Assembly (NCBI GenBank): GCA_023389035.1
Contig: JAEWFC010000015.1
Coordinates: 248,001-312,000 of the forward strand
Source: Acidobacteriota bacterium
GTDB lineage: Bacteria > Acidobacteriota > Blastocatellia > Pyrinomonadales > Pyrinomonadaceae
DNA length: 64,000 bases
Reading direction: 5' to 3'
This document shows positions 51,161-60,375 of the stretch, piece by piece. The notes beneath the pieces are model-generated. The model saw nothing but the letters and a program-made list of their open reading frames with translations. It did no database searches and was not told the origin of the DNA. The position numbers and the translations under genes are program-made. Position 1 is the stretch's first letter, and every line of letters starts with the position of its first letter.

Positions 51161-52711
51161 TTATTGGACAGTGAATTGCACGATCTTAAGCGTCGACGAA
51201 CGCGATTGACGGTCGAACGTTGCCACATGCAGTACCACCGGATCGCCCTTTTTCAACTTCGCTGCCTCGGCCGCAAAGGCGGTCGGATCGCTCACGCTGA
51301 CTCGGTTGATACGCTGGATAACATCGCCCTCACCTAAAGCATCGCTTCCGGTTGCGAGTTTTACCTCGGCAATATAGCTATCGGGATTGATCTCCTTTAC
51401 AACAAGGCCTTTCTGGCCGGTGAGTTTGTACGTTGTAGCCAGCTGGGGCGTCAGCTCGATCAATGTTAACCCGAACGGCTTCGCTGCTTCAGCAGCTCCG
51501 TCGACCGGCAGTTTCCGTCGATCAAGATTTTCTGAAGAAGTGGACGATTCGCGCTCGACGGTCGGTCGTTCGCCAAGCTGCATCGTCAGCGACTTGCGAA
51601 CCAGATTGCTGCCTTCTTCGCGAAGAATATCAACGGTCACCGGCTTTTCCGGCGGCGTCGACGAAACCTTGGCAATAAGTTCCTTTGCACTTCCGACAGG
51701 CGTACCGTCGAAGGCCAGTATCACATCGCCGGGCTTCATTCCGGCTCTCGCGGCCGGGACGTTCGGCAGCGGAACATCAATTACGATCGCTCCACGCTGG
51801 TCACCCATGTTATAGACTTTTGCGAACTCAGGCTTAACCGTTTCCAGGTAAACCCCAAGATATCCACGCTTAACACGGCCGTTCGCGATCAGCTGGTCGA
51901 CCACGAACTTGGTCTCATTTGACGGCAGTGCAAAGCCAACACCATTGTAATCGCCCGTTTGCGTAGCGATCTGCGAGTTAACGCCGATCACTTCGCCGTC
52001 GATGTTCACGAGAGGGCCGCCGGAATTACCGCGGTTGATCGCCGCGTCGGTCTGAATGAACTTCTGGAATGCGGTGGTCGCGGCGGTCTCACGCTGAACC
52101 TGCGAAACGATCCCGGCCGTTACCGTGCGGCTTAACCCGAATGGAGAACCGATCGCCAGCACCCATTCGCCGACCCGAACGCGATCAGAATTACCAAGGC
52201 GTGCGAACGGCAGATCGCGGTTTGCGTCTATTTTGAGCACCGCAATATCCGTTTCGACGTCAGTTCCGAGAACCTGGGCAGGAAATTCCTCGCCAGTATC
52301 CAACCGGACCGTGATCCTAACGGCGTCGTCCACGACATGCGCATTGGTAACAATGTGACCAGAGCGGTCAATAATGAATCCGCTGCCCACTGACTGCAGC
52401 GGACGCCGCGGCATCTGACGACGGAAAAAGTCCATTATATCGTCAGGCTGTGCCGGTGCGGCACCTTCCCCTCGTGTAGCGATCTCGGGCGTGCGGCCCT
52501 TTACATCGATGCTGACGACGGCCGGCTCCACGCGCTTCGTGATATCCGCGAACACGTCCGAAAGACGCGCAGCAGTGATCACACCCTGCTGATCAGGCGT
52601 CGCCACCGTCTGCGCGATACCCGAACCTGCTAAAGCCGCAGATGCGGCGGTTACCAGTAAAAAAGCTCGAAGGCCAGCCGTGGGTCGGACCCGGGAAAAA
52701 ACTTCAAACAT
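51161..52711 (-). CDS. Do-family periplasmic serine endopeptidase (DegP/HtrA)
   Basis: 516 residues with a signal peptide (AFLLVTAASAALAGSGIAQT). The triad: His in GHIVTNAHVVDD, Asp in VETDIAVLKID, Ser in NRGNSGGPLVN. Two PDZ domains follow (RGAIVIDVPLPNVPAARAGM, then KGLVVKEINPDSYIAEVKLA). It degrades or refolds misfolded envelope proteins. The linker ERESSTSSENLDRRKL between PDZ1 and PDZ2 is unusual. No CpxR- or RseA-type regulator is adjacent. Confidence 0.95.
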   Translation of the reverse strand: MFEVFSRVRPTAGLRAFLLVTAASAALAGSGIAQTVATPDQQGVITAARLSDVFADITKRVEPAVVSIDVKGRTPEIATRGEGAAPAQPDDIMDFFRRQMPRRPLQSVGSGFIIDRSGHIVTNAHVVDDAVRITVRLDTGEEFPAQVLGTDVETDIAVLKIDANRDLPFARLGNSDRVRVGEWVLAIGSPFGLSRTVTAGIVSQVQRETAATTAFQKFIQTDAAINRGNSGGPLVNIDGEVIGVNSQIATQTGDYNGVGFALPSNETKFVVDQLIANGRVKRGYLGVYLETVKPEFAKVYNMGDQRGAIVIDVPLPNVPAARAGMKPGDVILAFDGTPVGSAKELIAKVSSTPPEKPVTVDILREEGSNLVRKSLTMQLGERPTVERESSTSSENLDRRKLPVDGAAEAAKPFGLTLIELTPQLATTYKLTGQKGLVVKEINPDSYIAEVKLATGSDALGEGDVIQRINRVSVSDPTAFAAEAAKLKKGDPVVLHVATFDRQSRSSTLKIVQFTVQ

Positions 52712-52827
52712 AAACGCTGCTCCTTACTCTGGTTAATGCAATTAATAATTGCGTTGTCGTGATGATAACAAATTTACGTGACCAACTAATATACTTTTCG
52801 TCACCCTTCGGGATCTGTATTCAAGCT

Positions 52828-53787
52828 TCAATTCGGCCGGAGCAGGATCTTCATCGCTCCCTTTTGAGATGCCGCGTCAAAGGCTTCGAGCCCGTCGGCC
52901 AGTGGGAACACATTGGTGATCAGGTCGTCCACGGTCACCGATCCGCTAGCAAGCAGATCGATCGCCGGTTCGAACAGGCCGCATCGCGATCCGACGATCG
53001 TTATCTCATCGACGACTACTCGCCACGCTTCCCACTGCGGCACTCCCGCAAACGTTGATTTCAAAACTATCGTCCCTCGCGGCCGCACCAGATCGAGTGC
53101 CGATGCAATCCCCGACTCGGATCCGCTTGCTTCGATCACAATATCGAAGCTGTTTTCAAGGCCGGCCGCTTCATCTGCTTTCAATGTATTTACGCCGCGG
53201 CGGTCTGCAAGGTTTAGTTTGGATGCATGCTTCCCTATCAAGGTTACCTGCGGCACCGTGAGTGCGAGAGCGAACGAGCATAATAGGCCGAGCTTTCCAT
53301 CGCCGATAACCGCGACGCGATCAGACGATGAGACGGCCGCCCGTTCAAGTATCCCGCACGCGGCAGCGAGCGGTTCGATAAACACTGCAGCGTCATCAGA
53401 TATCGAATCGGGCAGAGCTTTAAGACATTTTTGGGGAAGCGTCAGGAACTCTGCATGTGATCCGTCGCGGTCCTTTATCCCAAGCACGGTTCGGGCCGGG
53501 CAATGCCGCGCGTCCCCCGCAGCGCAGAGGTTGCAGCTGCCGCAGCCAACGTTTATCTCGCCCGCCACGCGTTTGCCAATAAGATCGGCCGACACATCAC
53601 CGCCTTCGACGACACCCACAAATTCATGCCCGAGCGTGCCTGAAAATCCTGCATAACCCTTAGTGATTTGAATGTCAGTGGCGCATATGCCCGACCGAAT
53701 GACACGGATGAGCGCCTCGTTTTCGCGGGCTGGAGTATCAACTTCAGCCATATCGATTCCGGGGCATTTTGAGCGGAGTGCCAACAT
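52828..53787 (-). CDS. Zinc-type MDR alcohol/sorbitol dehydrogenase-like protein
   Basis: About 319 residues. The catalytic zinc site is SGICATDIQITKGYAGFSGTL read as Cys, then GHEFVGVVEGG. The structural zinc cysteines are CGSCNLCAAGDARHC. The Rossmann motif is VAVIGDGKLGLLCSFALAL. GSRCGLFEPAIDLLASG is the usual MDR end. Substrate is a secondary alcohol or polyol. The ATG at 53787 is preferred; one 12 codons upstream is possible. Confidence 0.9.
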   Translation of the reverse strand: MLALRSKCPGIDMAEVDTPARENEALIRVIRSGICATDIQITKGYAGFSGTLGHEFVGVVEGGDVSADLIGKRVAGEINVGCGSCNLCAAGDARHCPARTVLGIKDRDGSHAEFLTLPQKCLKALPDSISDDAAVFIEPLAAACGILERAAVSSSDRVAVIGDGKLGLLCSFALALTVPQVTLIGKHASKLNLADRRGVNTLKADEAAGLENSFDIVIEASGSESGIASALDLVRPRGTIVLKSTFAGVPQWEAWRVVVDEITIVGSRCGLFEPAIDLLASGSVTVDDLITNVFPLADGLEAFDAASQKGAMKILLRPN

Positions 53788-53909
53788 TGCTCTTGTCGAT
53801 GCGGATGGGGATAAGGTTTGCAAAAATTTACATTTCTCGCACGAGTTTCTATACTTGGCTCTATCCGCAGAGAGAACCAGATTACTCGAAACTACTGCGA
53901 AAATAAATT

Positions 53910-54497
53910 ATGCGTATTTTATCTTCCGTATTCCTCGCAGCTGTCTGCGGATTTGTAATGGCATGCACACCTACGAATGGCACGCCCGGGCCGAGCGTCA
54001 TGAGCGGTTCGCCGACCGAAGGGTTCAAGAACCTTTATGCCGCGGTCAAATCTAAGGACATTGAGGCCATAAAGGCTAACGTGTCCAAAAAGACAATGGA
54101 CCTCGCCCAGACCGTCTCGGCAAAGAACAACACCCCTATCGAGAAGGTTTACGAGAACGGCTTCACCGCGACGACCTTCGCAGAATCGCTTCCCGAGATC
54201 CGTGACGAACGGGTTAACGGCGACATGGGCAGCGTCGAAGTGTGGAACGCTAAGGATAAGCGCTGGGAAGATCTTCCATTCGTTCGTGAAGACGGTTCAT
54301 GGAAACTTGCCGTCGGCGATCTGTTCGCCGGAACATTCCAGTCGCCCGGAAAGGGCCGTGCTGTAAAGGAGGCCGAGGCTGCCAACGTGATGTCGAATCA
54401 ATCGGTAGTACCGCTGGATGCGAACGTCAATGGGAATTTTACTTCCGCGCCCAGATCCGCAGCGAACTCTTCCAACGCAAATACCAACACGCAGTAA
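53910..54497 (+). CDS. Lipoprotein with DUF4878-like (NTF2-like) domain
   Basis: 195 residues. The lipobox is FVMAC (Cys19), so it is a lipoprotein. GFKNLYAAVKSKDIEAIKAN and SVEVWNAKDKRWEDLPFVR with GSWKLAVGDLFAG match the NTF2-like DUF4878 type. An Asn/Ser-rich tail (NSSNANTNTQ) ends it. It is followed 2 bp later by the gene at 54500. Confidence 0.65.
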   Translation: MRILSSVFLAAVCGFVMACTPTNGTPGPSVMSGSPTEGFKNLYAAVKSKDIEAIKANVSKKTMDLAQTVSAKNNTPIEKVYENGFTATTFAESLPEIRDERVNGDMGSVEVWNAKDKRWEDLPFVREDGSWKLAVGDLFAGTFQSPGKGRAVKEAEAANVMSNQSVVPLDANVNGNFTSAPRSAANSSNANTNTQ

Positions 54498-54499
54498 AT

Positions 54500-54859
54500 A
54501 TGGGCGTGGAACTCGCACTAGCTGACGTCGTGCTGGAGTACAAGCGGCACGGATGGATCCCGCAGCGTTTGCTGTTCGCTCATCCTCAGCGCTTTTCCGA
54601 TGCAGATATCGCGGCGGCTCAGCTAGCCGATATCGAGGTGCGGGACGCGGCAATCGATGCCATCTGGTTTACCCGCCGTTCGGCCGAAGATCGTGTCGCC
54701 TGGGAGCTCCGTAGGCTCACAGGGACGCCATTCGCACTGGTCGTTGTGCTCCCCGACGAGACTCCCGACGCCGATCGCGAAACGTTGCTCTCGGCCACCG
54801 AAGACCGCATGCTGGAGACGAGTCAGCGTTTTACTGGGCAGAACGGGGGTGAAAAGTAA
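54500..54859 (+). CDS. Hypothetical cytoplasmic protein, 119 aa
   Basis: The ATG at 54500 stands 2 bp after the lipoprotein stop; a longer in-frame extension upstream overlaps that gene and is not real. The product begins MGVELALADVVLEYKRHGWI and contains FSDADIAAAQLADIEVRDAA and FALVVVLPDETPDADRE. No membrane segment and no recognised family. It is co-transcribed with the lipoprotein gene. Confidence 0.6.
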   Translation: MGVELALADVVLEYKRHGWIPQRLLFAHPQRFSDADIAAAQLADIEVRDAAIDAIWFTRRSAEDRVAWELRRLTGTPFALVVVLPDETPDADRETLLSATEDRMLETSQRFTGQNGGEK

Positions 54860-54905
54860 TTCGCTTGACATAGCGTCGGTGCGGTAGCAAACTTGAGCAG
54901 TTGAC

Positions 54906-55529
54906 ATGATGATCAAAGACCTCGGGCCGCGAGTAGAAAGTGTTTGGGAAGGCTTACGGCCGATGACAAAAAACATGCTGGTCGGAGCTTTAAGCTCAAG
55001 TTCCAGTTCCCCCGTTGTACCACCGCAGAAATTCTCCTACGATACGCACTCAGACTGGGAATTAAGTCGGCTATTGACAGCTCTAGACGAACAGTCGAAG
55101 TCTGTCGCGTCAAAGAAAGAGAAGGACAACCTTAGTGATATCAACAAGTTAGCAGATACCTGCGTCAGCGTGTTGGAATCGCAGACAGGCTCGGCCGAGG
55201 TTTTCATCCAGCTTGCCAAGCGTGCGCTGGACCGAAAGGACTACGATAAGTTAGACAAACTTTCTGATCGGCTTTCGGAACAGTTTTCCGCGGCCGAGAT
55301 CGCCGAGATCGTTAACCAGACCGACCTGCCGCAGATCCGTGCGATCGCGTATGAAACGCTCGCAATGCTGCCGGTTCGCGTCCTCAGCGCCTTGCTTGAC
55401 GACCCGCTTTATTCTGATATTGCTGCAAACGCTTTGGAGCAAAAGGCTTACGAGTTTGACTCAGACGAAGCGCGTGATGTGCTCGAGCAATTCGACGGCG
55501 AACTGCCCGACCGCGAGACCGAGAACTGA
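54906..55529 (+). CDS. Hypothetical acidic helical protein, 207 aa
   Basis: No recognised domain. A Ser/Pro-rich loop (SSSSSSPVVPPQK) near residue 35 is followed by long charged helices (VASKKEKDNLSDINKLADTC, KLSDRLSEQFSAAEIAEIV). It carries no signal peptide. The start is ATGATG; either Met may be used. It may belong to the same transcript as the two preceding genes (46-bp gap). Confidence 0.55.
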   Translation: MMIKDLGPRVESVWEGLRPMTKNMLVGALSSSSSSPVVPPQKFSYDTHSDWELSRLLTALDEQSKSVASKKEKDNLSDINKLADTCVSVLESQTGSAEVFIQLAKRALDRKDYDKLDKLSDRLSEQFSAAEIAEIVNQTDLPQIRAIAYETLAMLPVRVLSALLDDPLYSDIAANALEQKAYEFDSDEARDVLEQFDGELPDRETEN

Positions 55530-55958
55530 TCAGCTAGGGATCTTTTTTTGATATTTAACAGCCGGGGCCTTTCGCCTCGGTTTTTTTGTTTTGCCGAATC
55601 CCCAGCGAAACGGCGTCGGAAGAAAACTGATGCCGCCGACTCGTACACCTACCCACATCAGCGGAGCGATCAGCTTGTTTTGCCAGCCCGGCTTCGAGCG
55701 AACGCATTTATACAGCCGCTTGTCCGAACGCCAACGCTCCTTCGACGTGCCGCCAAAATAATAATCGCGATCGTGCTCGACGCAGCAATCGCGAAAATTA
55801 CAGTCCGGAAAACCTGTACAGCCATCCGAAGCGAATTCCGCCGGCAACGGCCGCTTGCCGGCGGAGACCGCATCAGGGACCGTCGGCGACTGTGCATGGC
55901 CGCTCGCCGCACCAAGTAAAAGCAGACACGCTACGGCGATCGTGAGCCTATTCAGCAT
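55530..55958 (-). CDS. Secreted phospholipase A2-like protein
   Basis: About 142 residues. A signal peptide (LNRLTIAVACLLLLGAASGHA) precedes a core with DGCTGFPDCNFRDCCVEHDRDYYFGG. The CCxEHDxxYY pattern is the phospholipase A2 catalytic helix with the His-Asp pair, and cysteines could pair in disulphides. The C-terminus is basic (KTKKPRRKAPAVKYQKK). Catalysis is inferred. Its ATG overlaps the glyA stop by 11 bp, so the two are coupled. It converges with the 207-aa gene with no gap. Confidence 0.7.
   Translation of the reverse strand: MLNRLTIAVACLLLLGAASGHAQSPTVPDAVSAGKRPLPAEFASDGCTGFPDCNFRDCCVEHDRDYYFGGTSKERWRSDKRLYKCVRSKPGWQNKLIAPLMWVGVRVGGISFLPTPFRWGFGKTKKPRRKAPAVKYQKKIPS
55562..55587 (+). 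terminator. Probable terminator of the 54-55.5 kb genes, inside the PLA2-like gene
   Basis: Stem CCGGGG/CCTCGG (one G-T pair) and T7 lie in the 3' coding end of the opposing gene. The T7 tract adds to the strength of the hairpin on the plus strand. Confidence 0.6.
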
Positions 55959-57243
55959 TGCCCGCCGCATTCACATCTTTCAGCCGGCCGGAATACATCG
56001 GAAACCGTGCGGTGAGTTCCGCTACCTCGCCGCGGACGCGTTTCTTCACGTCCTCAGACGCGGGTTCGTTTATGATCGCGGCGATCATCCCGCCGATCGC
56101 ACGCATTTCGTCTTCCTTCATTCCACGCGTGGTTAATGCCGGCGTGCCGATGCGAATGCCCGACGCGACAAATGGCTTCTGGGTATCGAACGGGATGGTG
56201 TTCTTGTTCACCGTGATGTGCACTTCATCCAGTGCCTTTTCCGCTTCTTTTCCGGTAATTCCTTTCCCGTCCATGTAAACATCGACGAGCAGCAGATGGT
56301 TATCTGTTCCGCCCGAGACGATCCGAAGACCTGCCTCGGCCAGCGTTTCGGCCAGTACCTTTGCGTTATCGATCACCTGCTGTTGATACGCCTTAAAGCT
56401 CTCGTGCAGAGCTTCGCCGAACGCAACGGCTTTCGCCGCGATGATGTGCACGAGCGGTCCGCCCTGCACGCCGGGGAATACGCTGCGATCGACATCCTTT
56501 GCAAATTCCTCACGACACAATATCAGTCCGCCGCGCGGCCCGCGAAGCGTCTTGTGCGTCGTGGTCGTCACAAATTCGCAGTGCGGTATCGGCGATGGAT
56601 GAAGACCGACCGCGACCAACCCCGCGATATGTGCGATGTCCGCCATCACCTTTGCGCCAACGCTCTGGGCGATCTCGCCGATACGTGCGAAATCGATCGT
56701 TCGCGGGTATGCTGACGCACCGCAGATCAGCAGCTTTGGCCGGGATTCCTCGGCGATCCGATGCAGTTCGTCATAGTCGATCTGCTCGGTCTCGCGGTTC
56801 ACACCGTAATCCGCGACCTTGTAATTGATCCCCGAGAAGTTCAGCGGATGCCCGTGTGTCAGATGCCCGCCGTGCGATAGGTTCATGCCCAGGATTGTGT
56901 CGCCGTGGTCGAGTGCGGTAAGCAGCACCGCCATATTCGCCTGGGCACCTGAATGCGGCTGAACGTTGGCGTGCTCGGCACCGAATATCTCCTTCGCCCG
57001 GTCGATCGCTGCCTGCTCAACGACGTCCGCGAACTCGCAGCCGCCATAATATCGCTTGCCCGGGTAACCCTCAGCGTACTTGTTCGTAAAGACCGTGCCC
57101 ATCGTCTGCAGCACAGCCTCAGAGACGAAATTCTCCGACGCGATCAGCTCCAGCCCATTCGTCTGTCGCCGCACCTCATCATCGATGGCGTTGCTGATCA
57201 ACGGATCAGCTTCGGCAATATTCCTTGAGAAGAGATCTTTCAT
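55948..57243 (-). CDS. glyA: Serine hydroxymethyltransferase
   Basis: 431 residues. PLP-binding Lys is in TTTHKTLRGPRGG, PHSGAQANMAVL binds the cofactor, MADIAHIAGLVA carries the Asp and His. It converts serine and tetrahydrofolate to glycine and methylene-THF, the main one-carbon source. The start MKDLFSRNIAEADPL is normal. It is translationally coupled to the PLA2-like gene downstream. Confidence 0.97.
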   Translation of the reverse strand: MKDLFSRNIAEADPLISNAIDDEVRRQTNGLELIASENFVSEAVLQTMGTVFTNKYAEGYPGKRYYGGCEFADVVEQAAIDRAKEIFGAEHANVQPHSGAQANMAVLLTALDHGDTILGMNLSHGGHLTHGHPLNFSGINYKVADYGVNRETEQIDYDELHRIAEESRPKLLICGASAYPRTIDFARIGEIAQSVGAKVMADIAHIAGLVAVGLHPSPIPHCEFVTTTTHKTLRGPRGGLILCREEFAKDVDRSVFPGVQGGPLVHIIAAKAVAFGEALHESFKAYQQQVIDNAKVLAETLAEAGLRIVSGGTDNHLLLVDVYMDGKGITGKEAEKALDEVHITVNKNTIPFDTQKPFVASGIRIGTPALTTRGMKEDEMRAIGGMIAAIINEPASEDVKKRVRGEVAELTARFPMYSGRLKDVNAAGNAE

Positions 57244-57346
57244 GTTCTTGTCACCAATTTATTAGCGCGAACGACTGACGTTCCTGCCCTCTACGTAATC
57301 TGAATCATATTCGCCGTCGTTAAGATTGGCAATATCGAGGGTCGAT

Positions 57347-59341
57347 CTAGCTGACCATCTCGGCGAACGAAGCTTCGTCCAGCACGGTGACGCCAAGACT
57401 CTCCGCTTTCGTCAACTTGGATCCGGCGTCTTCGCCCGCGACGACGTAGTCGGTCTTTTTGCTAACTGACGAGGATACTCGCCCGCCGCGGTCTTCGATG
57501 AGCTTTGCGGCTTCGTCGCGGGTATAGTTTTCGAGCTTGCCGGTCAGGACGAACGTCTTGCCGACAAATCGCTCATCGAGCGCGGCAGTGGATGCGGCGT
57601 CCATTTCCAAAACGACCCCGGCATTTCTCAACCGAGCGATCAGGTCAACATTTACAGGCTCGCGGAACCAGTTGTAAACACTCTCGGCGACCGATAGGCC
57701 GATCTCGGGAATGTCGTCCAGCTCCTGTACCGAAGCTTCTGATAGCCTTTCAATACTTCGAAAATGCTTCGCAAGTATCTTTGCGTAGCGCTCGCCTACG
57801 TGCCGAATATCGATGCCGTACAGCAGCCGCTGCAGGCCTCTCGTCTTGCTCGCCTCGATCTGATCGATCAGATTCGTGCCCGACTTTGTCGCCATTCTAT
57901 CGAGCGAGGCGATCTGTTCCACCGATAGATCGTACAGGTCGGCAACATCCTTAATCGTTCCGTTATCGACCAGCGTGCTGATCAGGACCTCGCCGAGCCC
58001 TTCTATATCCATCGCCTTTCGCGATGCGAAATACTGAATTCGCGCCTTGATCTTCGCCGGGCAGATGTCGTTTATGCAGCGGCGGACGGCCTCGCCTTCC
58101 GGACGAACGGCGGGCGAACCGCACACCGGACACTCGCTCGGGAAGGTAAAATCGGTCTCGGTGCCGTCCCGTTTTGCTTCGACCACGCTCAAGACCTGCG
58201 GAATGATCTCGCCGCTTTTCTCGATCTCGACTGTGTCGCCGATCTTGATTCCGAGCCGCTTGATCTCGTCCTCATTATGAAGTGACGCACGTGCAACGGT
58301 TGTACCCGCAAGCAGCGTAGGCTCGAGGTTTGCGACGGGCGTTAACGCTCCGGTGCGGCCGACCTGGATCGAAATACCTAGCAATTTGGTGAACGCCTTT
58401 CTCGCCGGATATTTGTAAGCGATCGCCCATCGCGGTGCTTTTGTGGTCGCACCGAATTCCTGCTGCAGTGCCGTCGAATTGACCTTGACCACGACTCCGT
58501 CGATCTCGTAATCGAGTTCGTCACGCTTCGGTTCCATATCGGCGACAAAGGCCGACAGCTCATCAAATCCGCTGCAAAGCTTTCTGTGCGGGTTCACATT
58601 AAACCCGTTACGTTCGAGCCATTCGAAATTTTCCCAATGCGTCGCGAACATCTTTTGATTGCCGCTCAGTACGTCGTACGGGAACATATCTAGCTTTCTG
58701 GCCGCAACTATCGCGGAATCGAGCATTCGCAGAGTGCCTGAGGCCGAGTTTCGCGGATTCGCAAACGTCTTCTCGCCCTGCATCTCAAGCTCCGCATTGT
58801 TCTTGGCAAATTGCGACCGCGACAAAAACACTTCGCCTCGAACCTCAGCGTGCATTGGTGCGTCGGTTCTCAAACGAAGCGGCACGGACCTTATCGTTCT
58901 TACGTTCTGCGTGACCTCGTCGCCGGCGAAACCGTCGCCGCGTGTCGCCCCGACCGTAAGCACGCCGCTGTCGTAATGGAGCGAAACGGTCAGGCCATCT
59001 ATCTTCAACTCGGCAACGTATTCGAGCTTCCGGCCTTCGGCAAGCCGTTCGCATCGTTCGGTGAACGCCTTCAGTTCGTCCAGGTCATACGAATTGTCCA
59101 GCGACATCAGCGGAACGGTATGTTTGAATGGCTTGAGTGATGTCGCCTTGCCGCCGACACGCTGAGTCGGGCTGTCCGGAGTGACCAATTCAGGGTTCTC
59201 GCTTTCCAAAGCCTTAAGCCGCTCAAGCAGCTGATCAAACTCAAAGTCCGATATCTCCGGCTCCGCCTTTTGATAATAAAGGTCGTTGTGCCGTTCGATC
59301 TCGGCACGCAATTTTTTGATCTCGGTTTCGATCTTCGCCAT
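57347..59341 (-). CDS. ligA: NAD-dependent DNA ligase
   Basis: 664 residues, full length. The adenylated Lys is in AELKIDGLTVSLHY (KxDG), preceded by the Ia domain (HNDLYYQKAEPEISDFEFD). The zinc finger is CPVCGSPAVRPEG...CINDIC. Helix-hairpin-helix repeats and a C-terminal BRCT (FVGKTFVLTGKLENYTRDEA) complete it. It seals nicks in replication and repair. The next gene follows the stop by 5 bp on the same strand in the reverse order of transcription. Confidence 0.97.
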   Translation of the reverse strand: MAKIETEIKKLRAEIERHNDLYYQKAEPEISDFEFDQLLERLKALESENPELVTPDSPTQRVGGKATSLKPFKHTVPLMSLDNSYDLDELKAFTERCERLAEGRKLEYVAELKIDGLTVSLHYDSGVLTVGATRGDGFAGDEVTQNVRTIRSVPLRLRTDAPMHAEVRGEVFLSRSQFAKNNAELEMQGEKTFANPRNSASGTLRMLDSAIVAARKLDMFPYDVLSGNQKMFATHWENFEWLERNGFNVNPHRKLCSGFDELSAFVADMEPKRDELDYEIDGVVVKVNSTALQQEFGATTKAPRWAIAYKYPARKAFTKLLGISIQVGRTGALTPVANLEPTLLAGTTVARASLHNEDEIKRLGIKIGDTVEIEKSGEIIPQVLSVVEAKRDGTETDFTFPSECPVCGSPAVRPEGEAVRRCINDICPAKIKARIQYFASRKAMDIEGLGEVLISTLVDNGTIKDVADLYDLSVEQIASLDRMATKSGTNLIDQIEASKTRGLQRLLYGIDIRHVGERYAKILAKHFRSIERLSEASVQELDDIPEIGLSVAESVYNWFREPVNVDLIARLRNAGVVLEMDAASTAALDERFVGKTFVLTGKLENYTRDEAAKLIEDRGGRVSSSVSKKTDYVVAGEDAGSKLTKAESLGVTVLDEASFAEMVS

Positions 59342-59351
59342 TCGAAATGAA

Positions 59352-60371
59352 TTATCCCATGAACTCGGCGATCAGCCGGTGAAAGTGATGCGTTCCCTGC
59401 TCCCGCGTCGGAGAATAGCGGCCGCGGTCGTAGAAACGTGACCGAATGCCGCGTTGAACGCTTTCCACGACAGCTTCGTCCTCGAGCTCTACGGCGTCAA
59501 GGGCCCCGCCCGCACCAGTGCCTACGGCCGATTCGTCGCCAACATAGGTCAGAAATTCGACCACGGTTTCGGCCGGCGTGATCGGACGCACGACGTTCAC
59601 GGAAATTCCCCATGGATACAAATTGAACATCATATTGGGAAATATAAAAAGGTACCGGGCCGCGACCGAACCGTCGCCACTGTACCCGGTCTGCAGGCTG
59701 GAATAACGGAAAGTATCCGTCGTATAGGTGCCATAATCGACCACCTTATTTAGCTCCGCATGCACGTACGGAATGTGAAAACCCTCAAGGTAATTTTCAC
59801 AGTAAAGCGCCCAATGCGCACTCACCTGGTATTCCCGACGCCCTGTGAATTTCAGGCCTCCGGGATCGAGGTCGGTAATGTGCTTAGCAGCGTCGGCCAC
59901 GAGGTCATCGAACGGTATAACGGGATCGAGAGAAACAAAACGAAACCCCGACCGCTCGGCAAAGTTGATGCGGGCGAGGTCATCTTTGGGCGAGGGAAAG
60001 TCGACAACCTCTTCAAATTCGGGCATCGAAAGAAACTTCCCGTCTAACGAAAAACGCCGCCCGTGGTAACCGCAGCGGATCAGCGACGCTTCGCACGGGT
60101 CTTCGACCAGGACCTTGCCGCGGTGCGTACAGACGTTCGACAAGCAGAGGGTCTCGCCATTGAAATTCGAGATCAAGAGCGGTTCATCGAGAAAGCCGGG
60201 CAGGAGGTTGATCGGTGTGAGTCCGCTCGACATCTCTGGCCCACCAGCGAACTGCCACGTTCGTGCAAAGATCGCTTCTTTCGAACGCTCGAAGACGTCA
60301 GCGTCGAGATAAAACTCGGCCGGGAGTGTCGAGGCTCTGCGAATGTCAGCGTTTATCTCAAACTGCGGCAT
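59352..60371 (-). CDS. Rieske-type aromatic ring-hydroxylating/CMO-like oxygenase alpha subunit
   Basis: About 339 residues. The Rieske [2Fe-2S] ligands are CTHRG and CGYHGRRF. The mononuclear iron site is NYLEGFHIPYVHAEL with both His, and a downstream Asp near VELEDEAVVESV. The type resembles choline monooxygenase and CntA-like trimethylamine enzymes rather than naphthalene dioxygenases, but the substrate is unknown. It starts 4 bp after the GNAT gene, so both are in one operon. No reductase is adjacent. Confidence 0.88.
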   Translation of the reverse strand: MPQFEINADIRRASTLPAEFYLDADVFERSKEAIFARTWQFAGGPEMSSGLTPINLLPGFLDEPLLISNFNGETLCLSNVCTHRGKVLVEDPCEASLIRCGYHGRRFSLDGKFLSMPEFEEVVDFPSPKDDLARINFAERSGFRFVSLDPVIPFDDLVADAAKHITDLDPGGLKFTGRREYQVSAHWALYCENYLEGFHIPYVHAELNKVVDYGTYTTDTFRYSSLQTGYSGDGSVAARYLFIFPNMMFNLYPWGISVNVVRPITPAETVVEFLTYVGDESAVGTGAGGALDAVELEDEAVVESVQRGIRSRFYDRGRYSPTREQGTHHFHRLIAEFMG

Positions 60372-60375
60372 CCGT

